34,245 bases of DNA from an uncultured Gammaproteobacteria bacterium (GCA_913041665.1 CAJWKT010000012.1:1-34245); one strand, 5' to 3'. Shown: positions 23,448 through 32,220, counted from the first letter of the stretch. Numbers and translations: made by a program. The notes: generated from the letters alone by a model not told the origin.

Positions 23448-25532
23448 ATGCGTTCTGTTATTCGAAATCCACGGATGATGCTCGGATCCAGAGCCATTCC
23501 TGCCGTGTTTTTTCTTCTGCCCCTAATAGGCTTGACTCAGGGGGCATCCATAACGCCTGCACCTGCGTTTTCAAAAAACGAACTAACTAAACTACCTACT
23601 AGCGGTTGGTTAACAAATGGGGGGGATCTTTACAATCGGCGTTATTCGCCTCTTACTCAAATCAACCGCGGTAATGTTGGCGAGCTAAAGGGAGTATGGA
23701 GAACACACTTAGATGGCTCGGGTATTGGTTCGAAATATTCAGGGGAGGCACAGCCAATTGTTTACGCAGGCGTGCTCTACATTGTCACCGGAGCAGACGA
23801 CGTGTTTGCCATAAGTGTTGAGACAGGTGAGAAATTATGGACTTACAGAGCTGAACTCGATCCCAACATTTCAACAATCTGCTGTGGCTGGACAAGTCGA
23901 GGCGTAGGGCTGGGCGAGGGAAAGGTATATCTTGGTCGGCTCGATGGTCGGCTTGTCGCTCTGGATCAACGGAATGGCGAGGTGATCTGGTCTATTCAAG
24001 CTGAATCTTGGGAGGAAGGCTACAGCATTACCAGCGCACCGCTTTATTACGATGGGTTAGTGATTACGGGTTTTGCAGGAGCGGAGTACGCTACGCGCGG
24101 CCGAGTTAAGGCTTATGATGCCGACGATGGTAGTCTGGTGTGGACCTTTTATACGGTGCCTGGCCCCGGTGAGTTAGGGCATGATAGTTGGCCACAGGAC
24201 AATGAAGTTTGGCGTTTCGGTGGCGCAACAGTCTGGCAAACTCCGGCGGTGGACCCTGATTTAGGTCTCCTTTATTTCTCGACCGCCAATCCCGGACCTG
24301 ATTTTAACGGCGCGGTGCGCGCCGGGGATAATTTGTTTTCTGCATCTATCGTCGCGGTTGATGTCGCAACCGGTAAATATAATTGGCATTACCAGCAGAT
24401 CCACCACGATTTGTGGGATTTTGACTCCGCTAATCCGGTGGTGCTTTTTGACTTGGAATTGGATGGAGAGTTACGTAAAGCGGTTGCCGAGGTTAATAAA
24501 AACGGCTGGGTATATATCCTTGACCGGATAACAGGAAAACCACTGATTGGAATTGATGAGCGCCCTGTTCCCCAGGATCATAGGCAGGCAACGGCTGCGA
24601 CTCAGCCGATACCCATCGGGGACCCTGTCAGTCCTTTAACCATCGATGTTCCGCCGGAAGGTTACACACTCACTCATGAAGAACACGTTTACGTTCCCTT
24701 TTGGACGGAACGAGTAGTGGGTAAGCGGGGTGGGGCCAATTGGCCGCCAAGTTCGTATGCTCCTCCAACACAAACACTTTATGTTTGTGCCAGTGAGAGA
24801 CTGTCTTTTTATGAGACCAATCCTGATGCGACCGAAATGCCGGAGGCAGGAGAGCGCTACATGGAGGGACGTTTTGGGGGCGTTGCCTCGTTGCCGACGA
24901 CGGGTATTTTGGCCGCCATGGACATGAATACCAATCGTGTTTTATGGAATCAGCGATGGGCTGATCGCTGTTACAGTGGCTCGGCAGTGACAGCTGGTGG
25001 TCTTTTGTTCATAGGTCGCAGCGATGGGCGTTTTATGGCTTTTGGTGCAGCGAGCGGCATGCCGTTATGGGAGTTTCAAACAGGCGCCGGGGTTAATGCT
25101 CCGCCCAGTGTTTTTGAGCATGATGGGCAGCAGTACATTGCAGTGTATTCAGCAGGAAATTTATTTGCAGGTTCTGCCCGAGGTGATAGCGTATGGCTTT
25201 TCTCGCTGAATGGGACATTGGGACCAGTCAATGCTCCGGTACCCGTGATAAGTAACGGACGTGGTGGACGTGGTGGACGCGGTGCCGTTGGTAACGCAGA
25301 TGCGGGCCGAATGCTTTATGCGCAAGCTTGTCTGCCCTGTCACGGAGCGGATGGACAGGGGGGTCACGGCGCGGGTGCCGCGTTAACGGTGCCCCAGGAT
25401 TTGACGGCAGTTATACAGGTCGTGACTGAAGGGGCAAATGAAATGCCTCCCTTTGGCGGCCAGATGACAATTGAGCAAATCCGTGATGTGAGTACTTACC
25501 TTGTGGAAGAGCTTCTACCATCCGAATTGTGA
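23448..25532 (+). CDS. PQQ-dependent dehydrogenase with C-terminal cytochrome c domain (quinohemoprotein)
   Basis: Periplasmic dehydrogenase that oxidises an alcohol, aldose or similar substrate with PQQ and passes electrons to its own heme c. The 694-residue protein has a signal peptide (about 1-33) and an eight-bladed propeller opening with GGDLYNRRYSPLTQINRGNV. It has the vicinal disulfide Cys145-Cys146 that stacks on PQQ, and Asp324 and Asp326 in IHHDLWDFDSANP as catalytic/metal residues, with repeated tryptophan-docking segments (GEVIW, GSLVW, GMPLWEF). After an Arg-Gly linker (604-612) comes a cytochrome c domain with CLPCH (628-632) and a likely axial Met in EMPPFGG. A DUF3500 gene precedes it and a porin gene converges from the right. 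Substrate cannot be told from sequence. Confidence 0.93.
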   Translation: MRSVIRNPRMMLGSRAIPAVFFLLPLIGLTQGASITPAPAFSKNELTKLPTSGWLTNGGDLYNRRYSPLTQINRGNVGELKGVWRTHLDGSGIGSKYSGEAQPIVYAGVLYIVTGADDVFAISVETGEKLWTYRAELDPNISTICCGWTSRGVGLGEGKVYLGRLDGRLVALDQRNGEVIWSIQAESWEEGYSITSAPLYYDGLVITGFAGAEYATRGRVKAYDADDGSLVWTFYTVPGPGELGHDSWPQDNEVWRFGGATVWQTPAVDPDLGLLYFSTANPGPDFNGAVRAGDNLFSASIVAVDVATGKYNWHYQQIHHDLWDFDSANPVVLFDLELDGELRKAVAEVNKNGWVYILDRITGKPLIGIDERPVPQDHRQATAATQPIPIGDPVSPLTIDVPPEGYTLTHEEHVYVPFWTERVVGKRGGANWPPSSYAPPTQTLYVCASERLSFYETNPDATEMPEAGERYMEGRFGGVASLPTTGILAAMDMNTNRVLWNQRWADRCYSGSAVTAGGLLFIGRSDGRFMAFGAASGMPLWEFQTGAGVNAPPSVFEHDGQQYIAVYSAGNLFAGSARGDSVWLFSLNGTLGPVNAPVPVISNGRGGRGGRGAVGNADAGRMLYAQACLPCHGADGQGGHGAGAALTVPQDLTAVIQVVTEGANEMPPFGGQMTIEQIRDVSTYLVEELLPSEL

Positions 25533-25546
25533 GCTTGTTGTGATTA

Positions 25547-25560
25547 GGTGGGTTGTTAGT
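25547..25560 (+). repeat. 14-bp direct repeat, right copy
   Basis: An exact second copy of GGTGGGTTGTTAGT, 14 bases after the PQQ dehydrogenase stop codon, in the same orientation as the copy at 23407-23420. The period is 2140 bp. Confidence 0.55.
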
Positions 25561-25586
25561 TTTGCCACTATCGCCCCATTTGGATT

Positions 25587-26909
25587 CTAATGGATTGTGT
25601 AGGTCATGTTGACGTAATAGAACAGTGCATTCTTATTAAGCTCCAAGTCCTTGAGGTAGGACCCAGCGAAGAAAACGCTCACACCCGTAAGTAAGGCTAG
25701 CCGCCCTGAAAATAGTGGTACCTGTAGGGCAACATCAATTTCCTTTCCCACGTAGGGATTTACATTTTTAGTTGCAACTCTGACAGGCGCGAGCCCAGCA
25801 TGATACCAAGCGTCTGTGTCTTCCTCAGACAGCCAGAATGTATTCCAGCCGATATGGATTCTTGTACCCCTCCCGACTTGCTTTGAGTATCTGAGCTCAA
25901 GATTCTTAACATTCTGTAGTGAGAAGAGGTCCATATAGCCATAATAGGGGTGGTTCGAGGGGTAGAGATTATCGAAAGTGCCATGTTGAGTGTCGTTAGG
26001 ATCGGAGTCACCGGATGCGAAGCTGTAAGCGAGGCTGAGGTTACCGCGCTTGAAGTTGTGTCCGATTTCCCCATGTATCATCCATGCTGAGTGTTCCTTA
26101 TTATCAAAATTTCCAAATTGATAGGCTGCCTGAAGGTCGGGCTGCCACCACAGATCTTCATTGGTGAAACGCATGCCGATAGTGCTGACTTCGTCTCCAA
26201 ATTGCCTGTTCTCTCTGTGGTAAAGCCAATACTGAAGCTGACTATCTTTGAAGGTAGCGTTATCCGCCACAAAGGCACCATGAAAACTACTATCTAAATA
26301 TCGATTGCCAGCCCTGGTTTGGTCATTAACGTTTTTTGGGTCTATTGCAACTGGCCGGCTCAGAAACATATCTACCTGTCTTTTTTCGGAACTACCCCAT
26401 GTGAGCCGAATGCCATCACTGACTCTGGCTGTATTGACCCATTCGAGTGACGCAACCAAACGGCCGTCGCCTAATTGAAATTTTTGCCTACCAATCAGGA
26501 GATTTGTATTTTTTAGTTTCCAGTTCCAATTGGCTTGGTGAATATCCAGATGATCCTCGAACACATTGGCTTTGGCATTACTATTTACCGGAGGATGGCC
26601 CCGTGAGCTCTCGCCGGCAACTCTTGCATCTTGCAGTTCAATATAACCCCGGTGTCCTTTAGGAGTGGTGTAACTTGCATGCAGCCGCGTCCTGGTTAGC
26701 ACATAATCTTGCGAGGAGTTATCAAAATTGAAGTCCTGTTTTTTTTCAAGCCGGCTTCTTATGGAAGCACCCCACTGAAAGGCATTGGTCGGTTGTTGTG
26801 TGAGCGTGGTGTTAGTGGCAAGGTTAGCTGGGAGCGCTTCCGAGTGTGGTTCAGCCACAACTTGGCAAGATGCAGTCCAGTAGACTAATGCAGCTAATGC
26901 CACCGTCAC
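25587..26909 (-). CDS. Outer-membrane porin of the alginate-export (AlgE-like) type
   Basis: Predicted beta-barrel that lets small anionic or sugar-like compounds cross the outer membrane. The 440-residue protein has a hydrophobic signal segment (about 2-19) and then alternating beta strands. The family signature LLIGRQKFQLGDGRLVASLEW followed by VNTARVSDGIRL lies at about 137-169. It ends in a strand NMTYTIH instead of the usual terminal aromatic residue. The start is a GTG without a visible ribosome-binding site. The frame is open upstream for about 16 codons, which encode a Lys-containing stretch that would make a better signal-peptide N-terminus, but no standard start codon exists there. 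It converges on the PQQ dehydrogenase and could bring in that enzyme's substrate. Confidence 0.85.
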   Translation of the reverse strand: MTVALAALVYWTASCQVVAEPHSEALPANLATNTTLTQQPTNAFQWGASIRSRLEKKQDFNFDNSSQDYVLTRTRLHASYTTPKGHRGYIELQDARVAGESSRGHPPVNSNAKANVFEDHLDIHQANWNWKLKNTNLLIGRQKFQLGDGRLVASLEWVNTARVSDGIRLTWGSSEKRQVDMFLSRPVAIDPKNVNDQTRAGNRYLDSSFHGAFVADNATFKDSQLQYWLYHRENRQFGDEVSTIGMRFTNEDLWWQPDLQAAYQFGNFDNKEHSAWMIHGEIGHNFKRGNLSLAYSFASGDSDPNDTQHGTFDNLYPSNHPYYGYMDLFSLQNVKNLELRYSKQVGRGTRIHIGWNTFWLSEEDTDAWYHAGLAPVRVATKNVNPYVGKEIDVALQVPLFSGRLALLTGVSVFFAGSYLKDLELNKNALFYYVNMTYTIH

Positions 26910-27000
26910 ATTGGAGTTTTTGTTGATTTCTTTTAGACCCGTAATCCGAGATTGATGTTAGGGAAATGGAGCTTCTGCAATTCCAAGGTACTCTTTTTGT

Positions 27001-27429
27001 ATGAGCGCGTCATTTCGAATAGCGATTTCGGAAGAGGACCTAACCAAAGCCATGGTTGTTCGTGGAATCGTTTTCTGCGGTGAGCAAGGCATCCCATACA
27101 AAATTGAGCGCGACCAACTAGAATCAAGTGCTGTCCATGTTCTTGGAGAGATCGGAAGCGAGCCTGTAGCTGCGGGGAGGGTTCGGTTTTTAGATGGCCA
27201 CGCTAAACTCGAGAGGATCGCAGTTCGGGCGCCCTACCGTAGCCAGGGTATCGGTCACGAGTTGACAGAATTTCTCGTTTTTGTAGCGCGTGAGCGTGGC
27301 TATACGACTTGCCTTATGAACGCGCAAGCTCATTTAGAAAGCTTGTATGTGGAGCTCGGTTTTAAAGCAACTGGAAAAAAATTTCTTGAAGCAGATATCG
27401 AGCACGTACTGATGACTCGAGAGGATTAA
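27001..27429 (+). CDS. GNAT-family N-acetyltransferase
   Basis: A 142-residue cytoplasmic acetyltransferase of the small, ElaA-like kind. Visible are an N-terminal VVRGIVFCGEQGIP segment, the core strand VAAGRVRFLDGHAKLERIAV, the acetyl-CoA pyrophosphate loop YRSQGIGHELTEFL (Q-x-x-G-x-G, about residues 79-93), and a late LESLYVELGFKATG-type segment (about 112-125). The substrate is unknown. It diverges from the porin gene over a 91-base gap and is followed after 14 bases by the serine hydrolase gene, so the two are probably cotranscribed. Confidence 0.9.
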   Translation: MSASFRIAISEEDLTKAMVVRGIVFCGEQGIPYKIERDQLESSAVHVLGEIGSEPVAAGRVRFLDGHAKLERIAVRAPYRSQGIGHELTEFLVFVARERGYTTCLMNAQAHLESLYVELGFKATGKKFLEADIEHVLMTRED

Positions 27430-27443
27430 ATCGACCGGAAAAA

Positions 27444-28550
27444 ATGGCAAAGCAAAAAGTTCCAACTGGCAAAGCCCTAAACCAGGCAGTAGTAGTGGTG
27501 AAGCAGTTTATAAAGGCTGGCGCAACGCCTGGCGCTGCAGTATTTGTGGGGCGACATGACCGAATCGTGCTAGATCGTGGACTTGGACATTTGAGCTATC
27601 GGGATGATGCTCCGCCAGTGACGTCCGAGACCATCTACGATCTCGCCTCACTGACCAAGGTGCTCGTTACAACGACCCTTGCGATGCTGTATTACGAACG
27701 CGGGCTGCTGGATCTCGATGGGCCGGTTAAGGACTATATTGCTGAGTTTCATGGTGGCGATAAAGATCAGGTACGCATTAAAGATTTGTTGGCTCACTGT
27801 AGTGGGCTGGTGTGGTGGGTAGATTTGCACAAGCGGTTCGAGGGTAAGACACCGGATGAAACCAAGGTGAAATATCTACAAGCGATTTGTGAAATGCCAC
27901 TGAATTATCCACCCAGAACCCGGGCCGTCTATTCTGATCTTGGATTTATCCTTCTCGGTGAGATTTTAGAGCGGATAGGTAAAGAGCAGCTGGATACTTT
28001 AGCGAAGACTTGTATTTTTGAGCCCCTTGGTATGAGTGAAACTACTTTTCGACCGAAGTTTTCTGACAATATTGCTCCTACTGAGGAGGATGAATGGCGT
28101 GGACGTATCGTGCAGGGGGAGGTTCACGATGAGAATGCTTTCAGCCTGGGTGGAGTTGCACCCCATGCAGGGGTTTTTTCAACCGCTCGAAGCCTTGCAC
28201 CATTTCCGCGTATGTTATTGAGCGGGAGGGATGGTAGCGATAAGTCTTTACTCAGCGCTGGAGCTATCAAGCACTTCACATGCCGCGCGAATCTCGTATC
28301 CGGTAGCAGTAGAGCGCTTGGCTGGGATACACCAGGCGATGAAAGCTCTTGCGGTCACTATTTCTCCGAGTCTTCGTTTGGCCATACAGGATTCACCGGC
28401 ACGTCGCTATGGATTGATCCTGAGCATGATGTGTTTGTGATATTACTGACAAATCGTGTGCACCCAAGAAGGGATAATCAAAAGATCACAGCGCTGCGGC
28501 CTGCTTTTCACGATGCGGTAATGACGGCTCTAGATATGACAGCCTCTTAA
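27444..28550 (+). CDS. Class C beta-lactamase-fold serine hydrolase
   Basis: The 368-residue protein has the three active-site motifs of the penicillin-binding-protein-like family: Ser69-x-x-Lys72 in LASLTKVLVTTTLAM, Tyr163-Ser-Asp165 (in place of YxN) in AVYSDLGFILLGEIL, and His314-Thr-Gly316 (in place of KTG) in FGHTGFTGTS. That set is typical of esterases and peptidases of this fold more than of true beta-lactamases. I see no signal peptide, so it is probably cytoplasmic. This also argues against a cell-wall or antibiotic role. It sits 14 bases after the GNAT gene. The substrate is unknown. Confidence 0.92.
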   Translation: MAKQKVPTGKALNQAVVVVKQFIKAGATPGAAVFVGRHDRIVLDRGLGHLSYRDDAPPVTSETIYDLASLTKVLVTTTLAMLYYERGLLDLDGPVKDYIAEFHGGDKDQVRIKDLLAHCSGLVWWVDLHKRFEGKTPDETKVKYLQAICEMPLNYPPRTRAVYSDLGFILLGEILERIGKEQLDTLAKTCIFEPLGMSETTFRPKFSDNIAPTEEDEWRGRIVQGEVHDENAFSLGGVAPHAGVFSTARSLAPFPRMLLSGRDGSDKSLLSAGAIKHFTCRANLVSGSSRALGWDTPGDESSCGHYFSESSFGHTGFTGTSLWIDPEHDVFVILLTNRVHPRRDNQKITALRPAFHDAVMTALDMTAS

Positions 28551-28727
28551 GGTGTGCGGAGGGCCCGCGCACCAGTTTGCATCCTGCATACTGTTTTGCA
28601 GAAAGGCGCTCATCGTAAGACCCTTAGTTCAACGAAACAAAAATTGAGATCTGCTTGTAAGAATTGGACTCAGACCGTACAGTCGACACACTTCATTGTG
28701 CATACGAATGGAAATTTGGGATGTGAA

Positions 28728-29177
28728 ATGAAACAAACTACCACTCATCCACTATTTTACATGCTGGTTTGTTTCGCTACCGTTAGTAGCGCCTTTGCAC
28801 AAGATGGAGACATTGATAGAACACCCGAAAATTGCGTTGTTGTTCGGGATATCCGTCGCACGACGGTAGTGGATGAACACAGCATCCTATTCTACATGCG
28901 TGGTGGAAAGATCTATCGTAACTATCTGCCCCGCGCTTGCCCGAGTTTGGCCCAACAAAAACGCTTTATGTACCGAGCATCTGTTGGGAGGCTATGTGAT
29001 GTTGATTGGGTTGATGTGATCTACAGTTTCGGTGGTGGTCTTGATAGAGGCTCCTCTTGTGGTCTGGGAAAATTTTATGAGATCAGCGAAGAAGAAGCGG
29101 AGATACTTAAGACTGAACCGGGAGATATTCCGAAAGAGCCGGAAAAAGTGGATCTCAAGCCAACCCAGCCGAATTAG
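28728..29177 (+). CDS. Secreted DUF6491-like protein
   Basis: The 149-residue protein begins MKQTTTHPLFYMLVCF with a signal peptide ending near SAFA (about 1-23). The mature part reads CVVVRDIRRTTVVDEHSILFYM, GGKIYRNYLPRACPSL, RFMYRASVGRLCDVDWVDVIY and GSSCGLGKFYEIS. I take this order of motifs to be DUF6491, a family with four conserved cysteines that may form two disulfides. The ATG is chosen for the signal peptide; the frame is open for 58 more codons upstream, but these look non-coding. It ends 27 bases before the Tat-exported TPP enzyme and could share its transcript. Function is unknown. Confidence 0.75.
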   Translation: MKQTTTHPLFYMLVCFATVSSAFAQDGDIDRTPENCVVVRDIRRTTVVDEHSILFYMRGGKIYRNYLPRACPSLAQQKRFMYRASVGRLCDVDWVDVIYSFGGGLDRGSSCGLGKFYEISEEEAEILKTEPGDIPKEPEKVDLKPTQPN

Positions 29178-29204
29178 TATGGGCAGCGGACTCTAGGGGG
29201 CAAT

Positions 29205-31151
29205 ATGAAATTCTGGAAAAAAAAATCTGATACCACATCCAAAGATCTGCAGGCTGGCGTAAACCGTCGCGAGTTTCTGACCGCCGCTACTGCTACTGGT
29301 TTGGCTACGGCATCACTCGGTCAGTCCTCCTCCAAGGCCCAGGCGCAGGTAGGCCGCGGTGTAGCCGTTGGTGGGCCAGGGCCCGTGGTGCCGACCGAGG
29401 GGCAGGAGGCGCAAGAATTCGATGGCTATAGCGCAGAACAAGTAGATCGCTACTTCGTCAAGAATCCGGCGTCGGATTTCATGGTCGACGTCATAAAGAG
29501 CCTGAACATTGACTACATCGCCACGAATCCCGGCTCCAGTTTTCGTGGCATCCAGGAATCCATCGTTAACTATGCGGGCAATAGCAAGCCCGAGCTTCTC
29601 ACCGTCAATCACGAGGAGATTGCCTGTTGTATGGCCCATGGGTACTTTAAGGGTTCTGGTTCTGAAAAGGTGATGGGCATACTTGCTCACGGTACTGTTG
29701 GACTCGCCCATACGCCTATGGCGGTGTACAACGCCTTTTGTGACCGGGCACCCATGATCATCATCGCGGGTAACCACATCGATGCTGGCGCCCGGACCCC
29801 CGGTGGTACTAACTGGTGGCACTCGGCACAGGATATGCCGAAGATCCTACGTGACTTCACGAAGTGGGATGACACTTGTCATTCGTTGACCCACTTTGCG
29901 GACTCTATGGCGCGGGCTTACCAAATTGCTACCACGCCTCCCATGGGCCCGGTCGTGATCGTGGTGGATGCGGATCAACAAGAGGAGGAGATGCCGGTGC
30001 GTCGGCCGCAGATTCACCGGCGGCCGGAAAGAACGGCACCTCACGCAGATGCCAACGCTGTTCGGGAAATTGCCCAGTGGCTGGTGGAAGCCGAGTTACC
30101 GGTGATCACGGCAGGCCGCATGGCGCATAACCAGGAGGGTACGGACCTATTGGTCGAGTTAGCGGAGCTTTTGCAGGCTGGGGTGTCCAACAGTATGGCG
30201 CGCATGAATTTTCCTAACACCCATCATCTCTCAGTCGGTTCTGGCGCAATAGGCCAGGCCGATGTGGTACTTGGGCTAGAGGTTGGAAACCCCGGAAGGA
30301 CGCGGCAAGACGCCAGGGTCATTACCTTGGGCACGGCGGAACTGTTCCTGAAGACGAATTTCCAGCATTTCGGGAAATACTATGCCCCGGATTTGGCCGT
30401 GGCAGGTGACGCCCAGGCAACCTTGCCAGCACTCATCGAGGAGGTGAGGCGCTTGAGAGGCAAGATCAGCAGATCCGCGCTCGAGAAGCGGGAGGATCAT
30501 TGGCGAGAGACACATTTAGCCACCCGCAGGCGGGATATTGAGAATGCTCGCCACGGCTGGGATGCAAGTCCCGTATCCACGTCGAGACTCTACGGCGAGC
30601 TTTGGCAGGTAGTGAAGAATAAAGATTGGGCCATGGTCTCCAACGATGGATTCCAAAGTAGCTGGGGTAAGCGCCTTTGGCCTATGACCAAGTATCATCA
30701 TTTCCACGGTTCCTCAGGTGCCGCTGGCATCGGCTATGGTGCCCCTGCAGCGGTGGGTGCTGCCTTGGCTCATAAGGAACATGGACGTTTCGTTGTTAAT
30801 GTGCAGAAAGATGGTGACCTTATGTTTTCGCCGGGTGTTCTGTGGACAGCCGCACACCACAAAATCCCGATGTTAAATGTGATGCACAATAACCGGGCCT
30901 ACCATGCGGAGCGTATGATTGTTCAGCGAGTAGCCAACGCGCGAAACCGGGGTACGGCGGAGTCGAGCAGGATCGGTAACACCATCGATAATCCGGCCAT
31001 CGATTTTGCCAAGGTCGCAGATGGTTTGGGCATGTGGTCGACGGGCCCAGTGACCGACCCTAATGATCTGCATGCGGCGTTGGTGAAGGCGGTGGCAGTT
31101 GTGGAAAGTGGTGAGCCTTGTCTGGTAGATGTGCTTTGTTCGGGTCGCTAG
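29205..31151 (+). CDS. Tat-exported thiamine-diphosphate-dependent enzyme (acetolactate synthase/benzoylformate decarboxylase-like)
   Basis: The 648-residue protein has an N-terminal twin-arginine signal (NRREFL at 20-25, then an alanine-rich stretch to SKAQAQ, about 48). It then has the three domains of the pyruvate-oxidase-like family. The N-terminal domain carries the cofactor-activating glutamate in NHEEIACCMAHGYF (Glu137 or Glu138). The C-terminal domain has the diphosphate-binding signature KDGDL (536-540) to HNN (562-564), preceded by GSSGAAGIGYGAPAAVGAALA. The usual GDG reads KDG. Family members are normally cytoplasmic; a Tat leader implies export of the folded, cofactor-loaded enzyme. 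A cytochrome c gene follows 14 bases later, suggesting an oxidative decarboxylase or oxidoreductase. The substrate is unknown. Confidence 0.88.
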   Translation: MKFWKKKSDTTSKDLQAGVNRREFLTAATATGLATASLGQSSSKAQAQVGRGVAVGGPGPVVPTEGQEAQEFDGYSAEQVDRYFVKNPASDFMVDVIKSLNIDYIATNPGSSFRGIQESIVNYAGNSKPELLTVNHEEIACCMAHGYFKGSGSEKVMGILAHGTVGLAHTPMAVYNAFCDRAPMIIIAGNHIDAGARTPGGTNWWHSAQDMPKILRDFTKWDDTCHSLTHFADSMARAYQIATTPPMGPVVIVVDADQQEEEMPVRRPQIHRRPERTAPHADANAVREIAQWLVEAELPVITAGRMAHNQEGTDLLVELAELLQAGVSNSMARMNFPNTHHLSVGSGAIGQADVVLGLEVGNPGRTRQDARVITLGTAELFLKTNFQHFGKYYAPDLAVAGDAQATLPALIEEVRRLRGKISRSALEKREDHWRETHLATRRRDIENARHGWDASPVSTSRLYGELWQVVKNKDWAMVSNDGFQSSWGKRLWPMTKYHHFHGSSGAAGIGYGAPAAVGAALAHKEHGRFVVNVQKDGDLMFSPGVLWTAAHHKIPMLNVMHNNRAYHAERMIVQRVANARNRGTAESSRIGNTIDNPAIDFAKVADGLGMWSTGPVTDPNDLHAALVKAVAVVESGEPCLVDVLCSGR

Positions 31152-31165
31152 GGAGTCACAGGATC

Positions 31166-31549
31166 ATGATAAACAAACAAACGAGCATGAAAACCTTCGG
31201 TGCTCTGTTAATGGTTCTGATTTGTGTCGGACCCGGCCCGCAGCTCTCTGCCCAGAGTGAAGAAGAAGGTTACCAGTTGTGGTTGAAGTACCAGTGCGAC
31301 ATATGCCATTACAATCAGGGTCACGGCAAGGCCTCGGCCACATCAAACCCGCTGGCGGGAACCCTGCTACCCTTTGAGGCGTTCTCCGCGCTGACACGGT
31401 ATCCAGGGAATCGCATGCTGCCGTATTCTGAGAAAGAATTAAGCAACGAGGATCTAAGGGCTATCTGGGAATATGTGCGTAGGCAGGCACCCTCGCCGAA
31501 GCTTGAGGATATTCCGATTCTGGTAGAGTGGCTCGAGGCGTTGGAGTAG
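31166..31549 (+). CDS. Small periplasmic cytochrome c
   Basis: A 127-residue protein with a signal peptide (about 1-27, ending near QLSAQ), one heme-attachment motif CDICH in KYQCDICHYNQGHG, a likely axial methionine in GNRMLPYSEKEL, and the closing LSNEDLRAIWEYVRR typical of class I cytochromes c. The start at 31166 has GGGAG ten bases upstream; an ATG seven codons later (31187) is an alternative that also leaves a good signal peptide. It lies 14 bases after the exported TPP enzyme, so it is the likely electron acceptor of that enzyme. This is inferred from position and shared periplasmic location. Confidence 0.88.
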   Translation: MINKQTSMKTFGALLMVLICVGPGPQLSAQSEEEGYQLWLKYQCDICHYNQGHGKASATSNPLAGTLLPFEAFSALTRYPGNRMLPYSEKELSNEDLRAIWEYVRRQAPSPKLEDIPILVEWLEALE

Positions 31550-31626
31550 AGGTAGATTAATTCCGCGTATGGAGTTCCTCAACCCAATTCAGCGATAAGC
31601 TACCGTCAGAACCAGGGGGGCATGAT

Positions 31627-32220
31627 ATGCAGGTAAGCAATAGTTGCCTTGACATTATATTCTGCAAGGCGAGAACGCAAAATGCCTGGCAGAATGCCCA
31701 CGTACCCGATGGAACATTGGAAGCCATTTATGATTTGATGAAGTGGGGTCCAACCAGTTTCAATTCAAACCCGGTACGTATCGTCTTCTGCGCGTCTCCA
31801 GACTCGAAAAAGAAACTTGCCGATTGTGCGCGGGAAGGGAACCAAGCGAAAATCATTGCTGCGCCCATTACGGCAATTATCGCATTTGATACCCAATACT
31901 ATGAATTGATGCCAAAATTGTTTCCGCTAGAGCAAGTTGAGCAGATTATAAAAATGTACAAGGAGACTGAGGGATTGGCTGAGGTCACGGCGTTCCGTAA
32001 CAGTTCTCTACAGGGCGCGTATTTTATAATTGCGACACGCGCTTTAGGGCTTGACTGTGGACCGATATCCGGGTTTTCTAACGATATGGTTGATCAGGCA
32101 TTTTTCTCAGGCACCACAATCAAGTCTAACTTTATCTGTTCCATTGGGTACGGGGATCCTCGTGGCGTTTGGTCGCGATTACCGCGCCCAGGTTTTCAGG
32201 ATATTTGTCGGATTGAGTGA
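31627..32220 (+). CDS. RutE/HadB-like nitroreductase-family oxidoreductase
   Basis: The 197-residue FMN-dependent enzyme resembles the RutE branch: LDIIFCKARTQNAW at the N-terminus, LEAIYDLMKWGPTSFNSNPVRIVF (about 31-54) for flavin binding, LQGAYFIIATRALGLDCGPISGF (about 128-150) and IKSNFICSIGYGDP near the end. RutE reduces 3-hydroxypropionate-family aldehydes in pyrimidine breakdown, but no other rut gene is present, so a general reductase role is safer. The ATG follows an AGGGGG ribosome-binding site at suitable spacing. It converges with the minus-strand VOC/ABC operon. Confidence 0.9.
   Translation: MQVSNSCLDIIFCKARTQNAWQNAHVPDGTLEAIYDLMKWGPTSFNSNPVRIVFCASPDSKKKLADCAREGNQAKIIAAPITAIIAFDTQYYELMPKLFPLEQVEQIIKMYKETEGLAEVTAFRNSSLQGAYFIIATRALGLDCGPISGFSNDMVDQAFFSGTTIKSNFICSIGYGDPRGVWSRLPRPGFQDICRIE

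Noticed and set aside
27444-28550. AmpC-type beta-lactamase
   Set aside because: Lacks a signal peptide and has YSD and HTG in place of YxN and KTG, which fits esterase/peptidase relatives of this fold better.
29313-29822. 169-codon minus-strand frame opposite the TPP enzyme
   Set aside because: Shadow frame in GC-richer coding DNA; the sense strand carries the Tat signal and cofactor motifs.
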